DNA of 64,000 bases from Neofusicoccum parvum (Eukaryota > Ascomycota > Dothideomycetes > Botryosphaeriales > Botryosphaeriaceae): assembly GCA_020912385.1 (NCBI GenBank), contig CP087210.1, positions 1,798,001 through 1,862,000 on the forward strand, read 5' to 3'. Below the pieces are notes generated by a model that saw only the letters and a program-made list of their open reading frames with translations, did not search any database and was not told the DNA's origin. Of this stretch, positions 33,822-44,939 are shown piece by piece; positions within the stretch are counted from its first letter, which is position 1; each line of letters begins with the position of its first letter. A program made the translations under genes and the position numbers.

Positions 33822-35135
33822 TGTTTCAGTTGTGTGCGGGGATGAGGGAGGATAAAGATGTCGGCGCTGCGCGTGGGTGCAGCAGGAGCGCGAGGAGGCG
33901 GTCGTCTGGAACGGGTGTGACGCGCTGAGGAGGGGTACGCGCGGCGGGGCGATGGCTGATTTATGGCGGCTCTGTAATGCCGCGCAGGAGTTCTTCCGGT
34001 GGTCACGCTCGGTGGCGGCTAAGGTGTGCGTGGGACGGAAAAATAGGGAGCAGTGTTGGGGGTGCGCGTGCAGGAGCGGGCGATTTCGGAGAAGGCGGAT
34101 TGGGCGCGGAAAAGCAACAAGAGGCGCGGGCGCTGGGTATCGTTTTTGGGAGAAGGGGAGAGGGCGCGGGTATACGGGGCGGTTGAGCAGCAGGTGCGAG
34201 CGAATTGGTGGATTCTTAAGGGCTTGTGGAAGGAGACAGGAGGAAATTGGGAGAGCCACGGCGGCGTGGTCTGCAAGAAAAAGGCACAGGGCCAGTGGGT
34301 TGTGCGTCAGCCGCTCGCGGCGTTGGCTGCTGTGCGCTGCAATGATGTTAGAGCCCAGGCGCGTCTCCGGCGGGGCTCCCAGCTGAGTCCGCTTGGCTCG
34401 GGGTTGCGGGGCGCAGAAAATGAGGGGATCTCATTGCACGGCCGCCCCGGCAGCCTCTCATTGCACGGCCGCGGCCGCACGTGAGCAGTCGCCGCGCGCG
34501 TCCCCACGGACCTGATATCACCCCCGGCCAGCCGCCACCGCCATCGCTTGCCCAGCGCGGCGGGCTCGGCGCTGCGATTGCTCGATCCAGCGATCCCAAC
34601 GCTCGCAGGAGGCTCGGCGCACGCTGCCAGCGCTCTAGCGACACCGCGTCCCGGCTTCCGCAATGCGCCTCCCCGGTGGGTCCGCGAGCTGTGGCAGGTT
34701 TGCCGACGATCCAGGCACGCAGGGTGGCAGGCTACGGATGCGAACCGCGCGAGCTCCCGGCCCATAAAAAAACCAAGCATGCGGACAGAAAAACGGGTCT
34801 GGAAGATGAGAAGAAGCCCAGGTGGCATTATTAGAAATTTCGCCGAAGGGCTGGAATGCTGGACTATCGAAAACTCGCCAAACTGCATGTCCATTCCGCG
34901 CGCGCCGCTTCCAGATCGCGCTCCCCAACCCTCGCATGCCCCGTTCCCCTCCCACAGCTCCCCTCCCGCGCTGGCCCCCCAACGACACGTCGCTCCCGCA
35001 CCCCTGCCCCACGATATCGGCGCCCTCGTACCGACCTCTGTTTCACCTCGCGCGGGCCTCCGCGTTGCCCAATCCCGCGCCGAGCCACCCAGAACGCCCC
35101 GTGTCTACTAAGCATCCGCTCCCAACACTCCACTC
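33822..35135. other. Intergenic region upstream of glycerol kinase
   Basis: About 1.3 kb, GC-rich, between the glycerol kinase start and the stop of the DUF3429 gene; both genes are on the minus strand. The ORFs here are shadows without domain resemblance. The promoter of the kinase gene should lie in the part near 33,822. Confidence 0.5.
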
Positions 35136-36342
35136 TCACAGCCCCGACTTGATTTCAGGGTCTCCACCGGGGATTTTCACGCTCTCATTCCCCTCGTCGC
35201 GTGCCACGATGGCCGCCCTCCGTGCTTCCTCCTCCTTCTGCAGCGCTTCCTCCGCATTCTCCCTGAGCTGCATCACGCGGTCAACTGGGTTGGGCAGCTT
35301 TCCGACCTTCTCCGCTATCTGGCCCCTGCCAATTAGGCTGACCACAATGCTGGCTCCGACGATGAACGTGAGCACGAAGCGATAGGTGCCGTACCACGTC
35401 GGCGTCCACCCGCGCACCGTCGCACGCGCGTCCGCATAGTAGAGGAAGTTGAACGCCATGAACTGCGCAATCAGCGCGTACTCGACCGGCAGGAGGATCG
35501 TGGGCCACGCGACCGCCGGCGCCGCAACGCCAATTGCATATCGTCTGTAGCCCTGGTACCCCCCGTACCCAGCCCACTCAAGCCCCCAGTGGATGGCTCC
35601 GAGGAAGGAGATGATCTATCTCGGACATGAGCATGCCGTCTCGGAGTAAGACAGGAGATGACTTACCACTGCGCCGTAGCCCACCTGCAGCGGCTCGAGA
35701 AAATGCAGAAGGAGCTCCGAGGTGTGGGCGGACAGTATCGTGCCGGAGCCCGCTGCCGTCGCATGGTTCAATTCATAGGCGCAGAAGACGGTTGACACAG
35801 AGGTTGCAAGGTAGGGGAGGACACCCGCCAGGCCAAGCACATATGCCTGGCGCGGGACCTCAGAAAGAGAGAATGTGTCTTTGATTGTTTCCTAGCACGT
35901 GTCAGTCGACGGTAAGGATGAGAGTCATGATACGAGTGCATGTGCATGTGCATACCACGTCCTGCTTGATGCCCGCCATCATCTCTTTCTCCTTCTCGGG
36001 CTCCGGCGTGCCCACCTCACTGAACATTGGGTGGATTGAGGATGTCGATGACACCAGCTCTGGCTCGGCCTTCAGCTTCTTTTCCGCAACCTTCTTCTCT
36101 GCCTTTATGTCCGGCTTGTCCCACTCAGTGGACGCGTATCTCTGGCGTTGGGCCAAAGAAAGCGCGACTGGCTTCCATGTCGCACTGGCAGCGCTCTGCG
36201 GTCGCCTGCTGCTGCTCAGCGTGCAAAGCGTTGATGTGAGAGGAGCCTTGCTGGCGGCGGCATTGAACGGCACACGCAGGTGCTGAGCGTTAGCAGCATT
36301 CAGCGACCGCAGGACGGCGCGTGAGGCGGTGGTTCGCAGCAT
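35136..36342 (-). CDS. DUF3429 mitochondrial inner-membrane protein
   Basis: Three exons, 36342-35956, 35891-35667 and 35615-35136, give 363 aa; the introns of 64 and 51 bp are GT-AG, phase 0. The N-terminus (MLRTTASRAVLRSLNAANAQ, then a basic/Ser-rich stretch ending near RQRYAST) reads as a cleavable mitochondrial presequence. The core has the DUF3429 hallmarks: TIKDTFSLSEVPRQAYVLGL, AGVLPYLATS, LEPLQVGYGAV, IISFLGAIHWGLEWAGYGGY, LLPVEYALIAQFMAFNFLYY and RGWTPTWYGTYRFVLTFIVG, giving about five membrane segments. A charged coiled tail (ENAEEALQKEEEARR) follows. The family is conserved in fungi and annotated as mitochondrial inner-membrane protein, without a defined biochemical role. Confidence 0.87.
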
Positions 36343-38678
36343 CGTGGAGGCGAATCGGAGTGGAGCCGGTCAGCTATCGCGAGTGAGGCACGGTAGGGAT
36401 GCACACGTCGGTCAATGGCAGACAGCGGCGAGACGGTATGAGGAGTGCTTCCTTGCAACTGGGCAGCCGGTGACAGGAAGAAGTAAAACGGCGAACGATC
36501 TTCGCGACGGAGACAGCCACGGCGCGCTGGAGGAGAAGCAAGACGAGGTTTGGCAATTCTGACGTACACACCCCCAGCCTGCGCGGGCGCGCCCAGAAAG
36601 CGGAGGTGCGAGCGAGGGCCATAGCTCCGCGCTCCCTACGTCATAGCGAGCGCAGCGCGCAGAAACCGGCAGCCGGCAGGGGCAAAGGGCCGAGGATCAC
36701 TCAACCCGGCGTCTGGTCAAGCTTTGCGCGCTTCCAAGGATTCGGGCGAACCAGTCTCCACATCTGTTGCGATCAGGATCCATACAAGTGCCGTTTCCTG
36801 AGGCCCCGTGCAGCACGTCAGGATCTGCGGCTGCGCTGCGCACGTCAGCCTTGTGGAGTTGCGACTCCTAAATCAACGTCACTCTGACCGCTGCCGCTCG
36901 CTGAAACAGGGTCTGCGTGGAATCGCCTTTCTGAAATGCGATCTTTGGCATTCGGGCACGGTGGATCCTGTCGTACGTCCGATTCTGGAGACGTCGTGCG
37001 TTCCGCGATGCATGACGAAATCGTCCCGCTACACCTGCACTTTGCGGCGAAGAGACCCAGCCTGTGAATCCTTCTAGAGATTTCTGGCATCACATCAAGA
37101 GCCGGAGAATAACCCCTGATCTGGGCGTGCTGGGAGGCGATCAATTTACGAACGTCCATGTCCACACACGGCGCGATTGGTGAACGGGCCTTGACTGTGC
37201 TACCCATGCGAAAACCAACTTGCAGACGGTCTGTGGGCGGGCGCTTTAGCCGATTTTTATTGATTAATTCCCAAAAGCTCAATCTATAGACGTATTTTCG
37301 TACATACAGAGTCGAAGCGTTCGTCTTACACTATAGTCTGTGAGATTATGTGCCAAAGACGTCTGAATCAATGATTCTACTCTCTATGACCAAATTACAT
37401 TGCCCTGTCCATGTACTACATGTTTACGATTCTAGCGGCTGCAGAGCCTCTCTGCACAGCTTGTGATTAGCGGCAACCTACCGATGAGGAGTGGGTTTGG
37501 CGATGCATGGCGAAGAACGGGAGCTACATCGAGGAACTGCGCATTGTAGTCGAATTGAGAGGACTGAACCGCAATTCCCAGGGGCTCGCAACCGATCCCC
37601 AACCAAGAAGGCAACATTAATCCCATCCGAGGATATTGGTAAATCACCGCTGTGGGTTCTACTTCTCTAGTCAACGGATGGTCGAAGAGGTGACCCGCCA
37701 CAGACTCTACGCCAATTCGCACAGTGGGAAGGAATTCTCCAATTGAAGGCGCCCTAACGGAATACGTCAATTCGATAAATGCGTACAACGCAGCTGGATG
37801 GCATCCTTCAAGTCTGAGAATTCTGCCGCGCCTACGTCGATAGCATTACATTGAAAAACACAAAGTTGGCCCAATGCACAGTGGAAAGTAGGAAATTGCA
37901 TATTAATGAGCAATGCTAATCAGCTATCTCATACAGACCTGTTTGCTGGCATGGCATCTTCTCCACGGCTTGACCCCCAACACGCGTCCACTTCGCGGAT
38001 CGCGTTTTCCAGAACCCTGACGAGATGAACGTCAGCCTCTCTCCGATAAAAGCTTCGGAGGCCAACCTCATGAAAAGCATATGGTGCGTTTAAAAGTTCA
38101 TCGGGATGACTTGAATGAACACTCTAAATACGAATGCTTGTTCTTCAAAGTTGAGCCTGCCTTCAAGCCGGGCTGCTATAATTGTATCTGATCTTTACTC
38201 CGCATAGCGGAACAACTTGGAATTTTGGTACTATTCAGGTCAAAGTCAGGTTAGATCCCTGAGGTAATGGAACTTCAAGGCCCATGTATTGCTCTTGAAG
38301 TGAATTAAGTCTCATCCTAATACAACATGCTATTTACCAAATAATAGCATACCTATTATTTCGCAGAGCTCTCATGCAGGAGGCGCTGTTGTGCACATAG
38401 TGCATTTTCACGCACGAGACCTGACAGCTCTAGATATCAATGAATGCCCCTGATACCTCTCAGACACCTTTCTCAGCTCAAGCTTACTTCTGCCTGTATC
38501 ATTCCAAACTAATCATCCATTTTCCATGCACAATAGTATACAGCAGCAAGCGATATCCAGCTCACCAATGCGCCACCAGAAGCCCACATGCTCCAGCCCA
38601 TCACTTTTTAACATAACCCAGATTGCACTTGTCGACCCCGCCGTCCCCTTCCCCAAGCTAATACCGAACGTCTCCCGC
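36343..38678. other. Intergenic region with an AT-richer island
   Basis: About 2.3 kb. From about 37,080 to 38,550 the base composition is visibly more AT-rich than the surrounding GC-rich DNA. It contains one minus-strand ORF (37,432-37,788) that reads like protein but has no family I know. No terminal repeats were found. Confidence 0.5.
37432..37788 (-). CDS. Orphan ORF in AT-rich island
   Basis: A 118-codon ORF in DNA with lower GC than its surroundings. The translation has balanced, non-repetitive composition (MYAFIELTYSVRAPS, PLTREVEPTAVIYQYPRMG, LPSWLGIGCEPLGIAV) unlike the Arg/Ala-rich shadow ORFs nearby. It has no recognised domain, no signal peptide and no clear splice partner. It may be an orphan gene, a decayed gene fragment or the remains of a mobile element. 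Confidence 0.3.
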   Translation of the reverse strand: MYAFIELTYSVRAPSIGEFLPTVRIGVESVAGHLFDHPLTREVEPTAVIYQYPRMGLMLPSWLGIGCEPLGIAVQSSQFDYNAQFLDVAPVLRHASPNPLLIGRLPLITSCAERLCSR

Positions 38679-39867
38679 TTACTTCCTCCCCTTCGGCTTA
38701 ACGATCAAGTTCGCTCTCGCCGCCACCGCTATCTTGTGCACGCCGTCCCTCTTCGCCCAGATCGAGCTCGTGCCCTGCACCACCGCGACCAGCTCGTTCG
38801 CGAAGCGCATCGCGAAGCCGCCCTTACCGCTACCCGTGTTCCGCCGCTTGCTGGCCGCCTCTAGTATCCACTCGACGGCCTTCCGCCGGCGCTGCTGCAG
38901 GCCGAGCGGGACGGGGATCTGCAGCGCCATGCCACCACCGGCGGCGCCGCGCTGGGAGCGGATGCGCAGGAGCGGCGCGATGGAATCGATGGCGAGGGTG
39001 AGGTAGAGGACGGGGTTGAGAGGAAGGTGCGATGGCGGAGGAGCGCCGGAGATGAGCGGGCGCGCCGGGTTGATGGCGGGGGGCGGGGAGGTTCTGAGGT
39101 GGTTGAGGATGAGGGCCATGTTCTACGAGACCGCCAGTGAGCAATGGATGCCAGGTTTAAATAATCTCAACAGATGGAGATGAAGTGGACTAGAAACCAC
39201 GTACACGTTGCGCGACGCTCTTCTTGCCGTGCTGCATCAGCAAGTTCGTGACCTGCTGAACGACGGGATCGTAGCGGCTCTTCAGCCTGTTTTCGGCGGG
39301 AAGAGGGAAAGGAACGACGCCAAACTTCACGCCCTCAGCGCTGGGCTCCACCGAAGCAGGCTCCTGCGTGAGCGCCATCTGTTCCTCGCGGCGAATGGCG
39401 GAAGTCGAGAACGACCGGCTGCCCTTCAGTCCTGATGAAGCCTTCAGGCTGTCCTTCATGACCTGCGGCAGGTGCTTCTGCGCGTCTTTGTCGCCCTTGA
39501 CATACTGAGGTGCACGTCAGCCCGCTGTTACTACGCCAATGGCTTTCAGCGCGAGGAAGGGCCTTGCAAGCACCAAGCTCCCACATACCTCATTCACCGG
39601 CGTTCCCTGCTCCACCTCCGGTGGTGGCACTTTTTTCATTTTGGCAATATCCCGCGCCTCCTCGGAGACATGCGGCAGAGTGTCCATGTTGGGGCCCTTC
39701 CCATCGTCCGACTCGGGTAGATCCTTCTTTGCTGCGTCGTCGGCGTAACATCTTCTGGCCGCGTGCGGCGCGGCAACAATGCGGTGGGCGCGCCATTGGG
39801 GAGCGGCTGGCCTGGGGCGGAGGACGAGCGACCGGGGTGCCGAGAGCAGGTTGAGTCGGGGAGGCAT
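38679..39867 (-). CDS. RSM7: Mitochondrial small-subunit ribosomal protein uS7m
   Basis: Three exons, 39867-39589, 39504-39205 and 39122-38679, give 340 aa; the introns of 84 and 82 bp are GT-AG, phase 0. The N-terminus (MPPRLNLLSAPRSLVLRPRP, reaching RRCYAD) is an Arg-rich mitochondrial presequence. The S7 fold covers the C-terminal half: DPVVQQVTNLLMQHGKKSVA, QR-NMALILNHLRTSPPP at the second splice, the central beta-hairpin around GGMALQIPVPLGLQQRRRKA, WILEAA, and GFAMRFANELVAVVQGTSSI followed by WAKRDGVHKIA. In the ribosome S7 binds the 3' domain of the small-subunit rRNA and starts head assembly. The extension before the S7 domain is normal for fungal uS7m. Confidence 0.92.
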
Positions 39868-40405
39868 GCTGGGCGGTGTTGTGGGGGTGTTCTCGACGCT
39901 GGAGTTCAGATCTGGATGGAATCATGGCCGGGATCGATGCACCTCGGCCATTCAGTTCTTCCGGCCATGGCTGGAAAACCCTGCCCCAGGCATCCCACCT
40001 TCCTCCCCCCACCAACCTGCACCTCAAACCTCACGCGAGCCCAGCAGTTGAATGACAGATGGTGAATTTCATTTCTACAGCGTCTATGCTGACAAAAGTA
40101 CGCAATAGCATCACAGTAGCCCATAAGATGTCGTTCGCAAAGAGCACTCCGTATGCCGCTCATGCAGAAGAATATCCCCGCCCGAGACCCGATGCCACAG
40201 ACGCAAAGATGAATGAAAAGAGAAGATCAAATCCAGTACGCCGAAACGCAGTTGACAACGCCGCTCCGCCCAGCAGTAATCCGAAAAACTCCTATCCCAT
40301 GTAAAGGAATGGACACCAGAGACCGCAGAACTCCTCTTTGCCGATACGCCTTGCGCCGCTGCAAATGCTGCAAGAACGCCTTTTGACCCTTGGCGCCCGT
40401 TTCAC
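39868..40405. other. Intergenic region
   Basis: About 540 bp holding the uS7m promoter side and the 3' flank of the next minus-strand gene. No feature is seen. Confidence 0.5.
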
Positions 40406-42283
40406 TTATGAGGAGTTCCCTTCGATCACCAGAATTCTCTCGCTCGGTCCGTATAGGAGGCCCATCACCTTGGTTTTCTGCCGTTCCCGCACGCCGTGCA
40501 GGTACTCGTACGTGCCGTCAAGGCCCTTGATCTGGTCTTCGATCGCAAGCGTGCTCGACTCGTTACTCCTCAGCAGCGGGCTGATGAGGCGTTTCCGCAG
40601 CATCTCGAGGTTGCTCTTGAGCTGCTGGAGCTTGGCGCGATGGTCACCGAGCGCGCCCTTGTTGAGCAGGGTGCGTGCGCGCAATGAGGCCAGGAGCTGG
40701 CGGTTCTTTTCGTATTTGCGTAAGCGAGAGGCATTGGCACCCATGAGGCGTGTCCACAGGCTCGACAGCAAGTCGCCTTCTTCGCGCTCCTGCTGATCAG
40801 TCTCGCGTAGCACGGTGCGCTGGAGGTTGAGGAACTGGCGATCAATCGACTCGTACAGGCTAAACAGGGCAGTGGAGGAAGTGAGCTCGTTGTTGATGCT
40901 CTCCTCGAGCACGTTAAGGAATTCATTGAATGTGCGTTGCAGGGTCGCCTTGGTGCGCTGGGGACTTGTTTGGCCGAACAGCTCCTTGACGACCTTTCCG
41001 ACAGCTGTTGGTGCGCCATTCGATGTCTCGAGAAGGCCTACGCGGCTCAACAGTCGGTGTACATTGCCGAAGACTGACGACAGCGAACTCTCTGGCAATG
41101 TCTGGATGTGCGCCAGCTCGCGCTTCGCCCAGTCCATGACTATGAGGATACTACTTAGTGTCAGCGTCACCGGCCTGCGACTCAGCCAGACTGTGCGACT
41201 AATATACCTATCGACGTCCCCGTCCACGTTTGCAAAGAACTTGGTCAATTCTACCGAGAGGGTTTTGAGGCTTTCGCTCAGTTCGTCGAGCTCCTTAACT
41301 ATAATGGGCGCCGAGGTCATGTTCGTCAGGCGCACGCTTTCTCCTAGATCCCAAACCGCGACTCCCGTCTCTTGCAAGTCTCCTATTTGCGACACTCCGT
41401 TTTCGCTGTAGTAGATAAACGGCTCAAACGCCTTTGCGAGGCCCGCAACCTTCACGAGATCCGGAACGTGGCCCGCAGACGGCGGCTGCAGGAGGAGGCG
41501 CAGACTGAAAATTGACAATAGACCCACAAGAATCGAAAACATCGCCGACGTGCGCGACTTGGCAACCATCGAGAAGTTGTCGCTCAACCACGAATACGCA
41601 GCCTCGTAGGGCTCGGTGCGGTGCTGCACTTCGGCGCGCAACGCGAGACGGATATCTGGTCTGTTCAGCGCATGCGACTGGCCGTCGCGCGTCCTATACA
41701 TACAGTTGTTGGCATGCGCCGCGGCCGTCGCACCCAGGCTATTGGGCGGCGCGGAGGCGTCTTTGCTCCTTTCACGATCGCGAGTCGCCAGAGCACGCTG
41801 TGGCGTCTCGTCATTGTCCCGATCTTCTTCACTCTTGATGCGCGCATCCCATCCGAGATCGCGCTCCGGGCTGGTGCGCGGCGTTTGCTTCAGCGGACTT
41901 ACGGGCAGCGGCACATTCGCAGGCATGAATGCGTCGCCTTCGCCGGCGCTCTCGTACTGCGGGCTGGTTTCGCGCGAGCGCGACGGGCTGTCGGGCGACA
42001 GGTGGTGGTGATGGTGGTGGTGTCGGTACCAACCGCTCCCGGCCTTGCGCCAGGCGGGCGGCGACCACGGGCCGGCGCTGTCGGTCTCCTCGGTCTCCGA
42101 TTCCTCTGAGCGGAAGCCTGAGTGGGTGGAGGGGATGCCGAAGAAGGGCGACCGGCTTGCGCGCTGATGGGCGTCCAGGTCGTAGCAGTCGTCGACGGAG
42201 GCGGCTAGTGACGGGCGAGAGGCTAGGAGGTCCTCGAGTTCCTCGGTTTTGAGGGCAGTCATACTGCCGCGTTCGTAAAGCAT
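40406..42283 (-). CDS. Conserved fungal one-TM protein, function unknown
   Basis: The reading frame is open for 625 codons, but a 57-bp GT-AG intron (41151-41207, gtatat...aagtag) most likely removes 19 codons, giving exons 42283-41208 and 41150-40406 and 606 aa. Splicing restores DGDVDSILIVMDWAKREL, which reads smoothly; the retained form inserts an Arg-rich, basic stretch. The N-terminal ~220 residues are acidic and disordered, with a run of seven His and SP-rich motifs. One membrane segment follows (SAMFSILVGLLSIFSLRLLL). The C-terminal ~330 residues are helical with coiled-coil character (LRKYEKNRQLLASLRART, KLQQLKSNLEMLRKRL) and end in KTKVMGLLYGPSERILVIEG. Homologues are expected in Pezizomycotina, but I know no function. 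An alternative start eight codons in (second Met, MTALKTEELED) is plausible. Confidence 0.8.
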   Translation of the reverse strand: MLYERGSMTALKTEELEDLLASRPSLAASVDDCYDLDAHQRASRSPFFGIPSTHSGFRSEESETEETDSAGPWSPPAWRKAGSGWYRHHHHHHHLSPDSPSRSRETSPQYESAGEGDAFMPANVPLPVSPLKQTPRTSPERDLGWDARIKSEEDRDNDETPQRALATRDRERSKDASAPPNSLGATAAAHANNCMYRTRDGQSHALNRPDIRLALRAEVQHRTEPYEAAYSWLSDNFSMVAKSRTSAMFSILVGLLSIFSLRLLLQPPSAGHVPDLVKVAGLAKAFEPFIYYSENGVSQIGDLQETGVAVWDLGESVRLTNMTSAPIIVKELDELSESLKTLSVELTKFFANVDGDVDRYISRTVWLSRRPVTLTLSSILIVMDWAKRELAHIQTLPESSLSSVFGNVHRLLSRVGLLETSNGAPTAVGKVVKELFGQTSPQRTKATLQRTFNEFLNVLEESINNELTSSTALFSLYESIDRQFLNLQRTVLRETDQQEREEGDLLSSLWTRLMGANASRLRKYEKNRQLLASLRARTLLNKGALGDHRAKLQQLKSNLEMLRKRLISPLLRSNESSTLAIEDQIKGLDGTYEYLHGVRERQKTKVMGLLYGPSERILVIEGNSS

Positions 42284-44939
42284 GCGCGCTGGTGGTTGGG
42301 AGGGCCGAATTGGGTGGTGTGGTTGGTGGTGCGGGCGGGAGGGGGTTGTCGCGGCGGGCGGCGATGGAGACGTCTGGGCGCTGGGGCGTGTGGGATCCGG
42401 TGACTTGGTGGTGGAGCAGCTGATTCAGCGTTTGGGCAGAGCGTGTCGCAATCCTGAGTCGCAGTATTACGGACAGCCCTACGAGACATTGGACAGCGGT
42501 GCCTGGCGAGAGAGTTGGCGGGTAGCTGGAGGCCGGGTGGTGGTGGTGGTAGTGGAGAGAGCGGCGCGACGAGGTGCGGTATCTCTGGGACAGGCCCGAG
42601 GCGATCTCCCACCCCCTCGCTCTCGCAGCGCTCGGCGGCAGTGACACGCATTGCCATTCGCGTGAAAAGGCAGTGGCTGGGGGTCGCGCGCGCCCGCGGC
42701 GGCAGCCAATGGGCGGGCGGCAGGTCCTTGCTTGCTGCCAGCGCACGACGCTAACAGCTCCAAGACGCTGCCCGTTCTGGCGGTCTGCGGCCGATCCGCC
42801 CGTCGCAACCTCGCTGCCCGCTGCCGCCAGCGCTCGCAGGCCTGCGCGCGGGGAAGGAGCAAGCAAGGCACTTCGCCCTCCGCCCTTGGCCGCGCCCTCC
42901 AGGCAGCGTCGCGCGTCGCGCATCGCGCTGCTGCCAGGCACACCGCGCGAGGAGGGCGCCCCGGACGCGCAGCGCGTCTCGTTCGCGGGCCCTCCGTGGT
43001 AGCGCCCGCCGGCTGCTGCCTCAAGGCTCGCGCCGCCGCAGCGAGCGAGTCGGCCGTGAGAGCTTATCGCAAGGCTGACCTGCAGGTGACCTGAGGCGCG
43101 AGTCAGGCCGCGCTCGCGGGCCTCCAGACCGCGATGCCACCGGCCGCGCCGCCGCCGCGAGGCTCAGGAGGCACAGAACGCGCCGGCTTGCGCAATCGCA
43201 GCGTGCGCGACAGCGCCAGGAACCCGTCTGCCATGAGACACTCTCGCGGTCCCCCATCCCGCCGGGCGCGATTAGGTTCGTGGCAGCGTATCGCGACGCC
43301 CGGCCGCCAATCTGTGCGGGTAGCAATCGATAACTAGGCCGTCCTGCTCGCCCGCCGCGCTAGGGTGCGCCGGGCCCCTGCAATCATCTCCGCCCCTCCT
43401 CCCGCCTGCCGCCGCACCACGCCGACCCCCCGCGCTCGATCACCACGCCGTCTCCCGCAAAGAAGGGTCTGACGCGGATCTCGCTCACGGCATGCATGTC
43501 CAGCCGCGCCCACGACGCCGCGCTGGGAAATAGCCATGATGCCCTTGCTGCACTTCGTTCCGGCTGCTGCTCGGGTGGAACCTTCCCTTGCCCGCTCGCG
43601 CAATCCATCTCGCGTTCTGCACTGTGTCATCTACTGGGAACGTGTGGGACGGGCGGCCCCTGCCATTGGCCTGACTCGCCGCGTAAAGTGGGTGTCCATA
43701 TCACATGGCGAGCGCCCGTTTCCACTTTTGGATCGCTGCCTCCCATGTGGCTACCTGGAGCCGCAACGGCGCGCATTCAACAGACAAGAGGCCAATAACC
43801 GGCCGGCATGCCATACTGGCTCGAAGTCCGCTGCGAGAGAGCCAGACGGCCCCTATTTCTGAAGACCTCGCTGACCGACTTTTGACTTCGGACACGCACT
43901 ATCTGTCCGCCACCGTCCGTGCGAATGGACGTCGACGCTCCGTCCATCACGGTGGATACCTCGAGCCGCAAGATAAGTGCCATGTGACCATGTTCCAGGC
44001 ATGTGAAAGCACTCAGCCACAGTTTACGTCATATCTGAGGGACATTTGAAGAGGAAGGCAGAGGCAGAGTTGGTTAACGAAAATCACCGCGGGTACAAAC
44101 GGGTTAGTAAGAACATCTACATGGGCAGTCGAAGCATTTCTCCGCGTGTATTATTTGGCGGGAATTTCAAGGGGGTTTCGCGTTCGCACGATACTTGAAC
44201 TGCCGAAAGGCTAGCTTGGTTGCCCCATTAAAGAGACTGCCTTCGAGGCAGCCATCAGGTAATTACACATTTGCTCGGAGGATTTCGTTGCCTAATAAGT
44301 CCTTCCGTGTTGCTGCCTATCCTTGTTCAGGACATGTCTAGCGCCGCCCTTTCGGGACGGCATGCCTGTTAGCCTTGTCTCGATCGCTTCTCGAGCTCAT
44401 TTTTGCACAGTCTCCTCGCATTTCTCCGTTGTGCTGCTGGAAACCAACGCACGAGTGCGTTGACAGCCCTCCGCTCTGCGTTATCACCTATGGATCATCC
44501 TCACCTACCCTTTTAGGCACCATGATGCCTTTCTGCCACGAACATGGAATCACCGGGCTTCTGAAATGTGGGGTCCACCCCAGTAATAGCCCTACGAACA
44601 AGAAGAGCACTCAGGCCTGCCCATCAATCTACTTTCTTCTGACGCTTTCTGTTGTGGGTTAATCCAGAAACGGAAAACTGTAGTATATTGCTACATCCTT
44701 CGCTTCTGCTGCCTTGCGTCCGGTAGTCGGCCATGCTTGATTATTCTCTTGATCTGTCTTCCCCGTTAGATTTGAGATATGAGTATTATCAGCCTTGGCA
44801 CCAGGATGAAGAAGTGCACTCAGCACTTGCAGATATGTACACTTCATTGAATTATACAAGCAAGCAACGCGGGCAACTAATCTTCTATATCTCCAACTCA
44901 AATTTTGTATTCAAAAGATAGCCAACATCATCAAGCCTG
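42284..44939. other. Intergenic region
   Basis: About 2.65 kb. The left 1.3 kb is very GC-rich with shadow ORFs; 44.0-44.9 kb is more AT-rich. A minus-strand ORF at 43,384-43,608 contains a protein-like stretch (MHAVSEIRVRPFFAGDGVVI) that might be a gene fragment, but no partner exon was found. Around 44,120-44,145 lies a sequence resembling one arm of the hairpin repeat at 46.1 kb. Confidence 0.4.
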
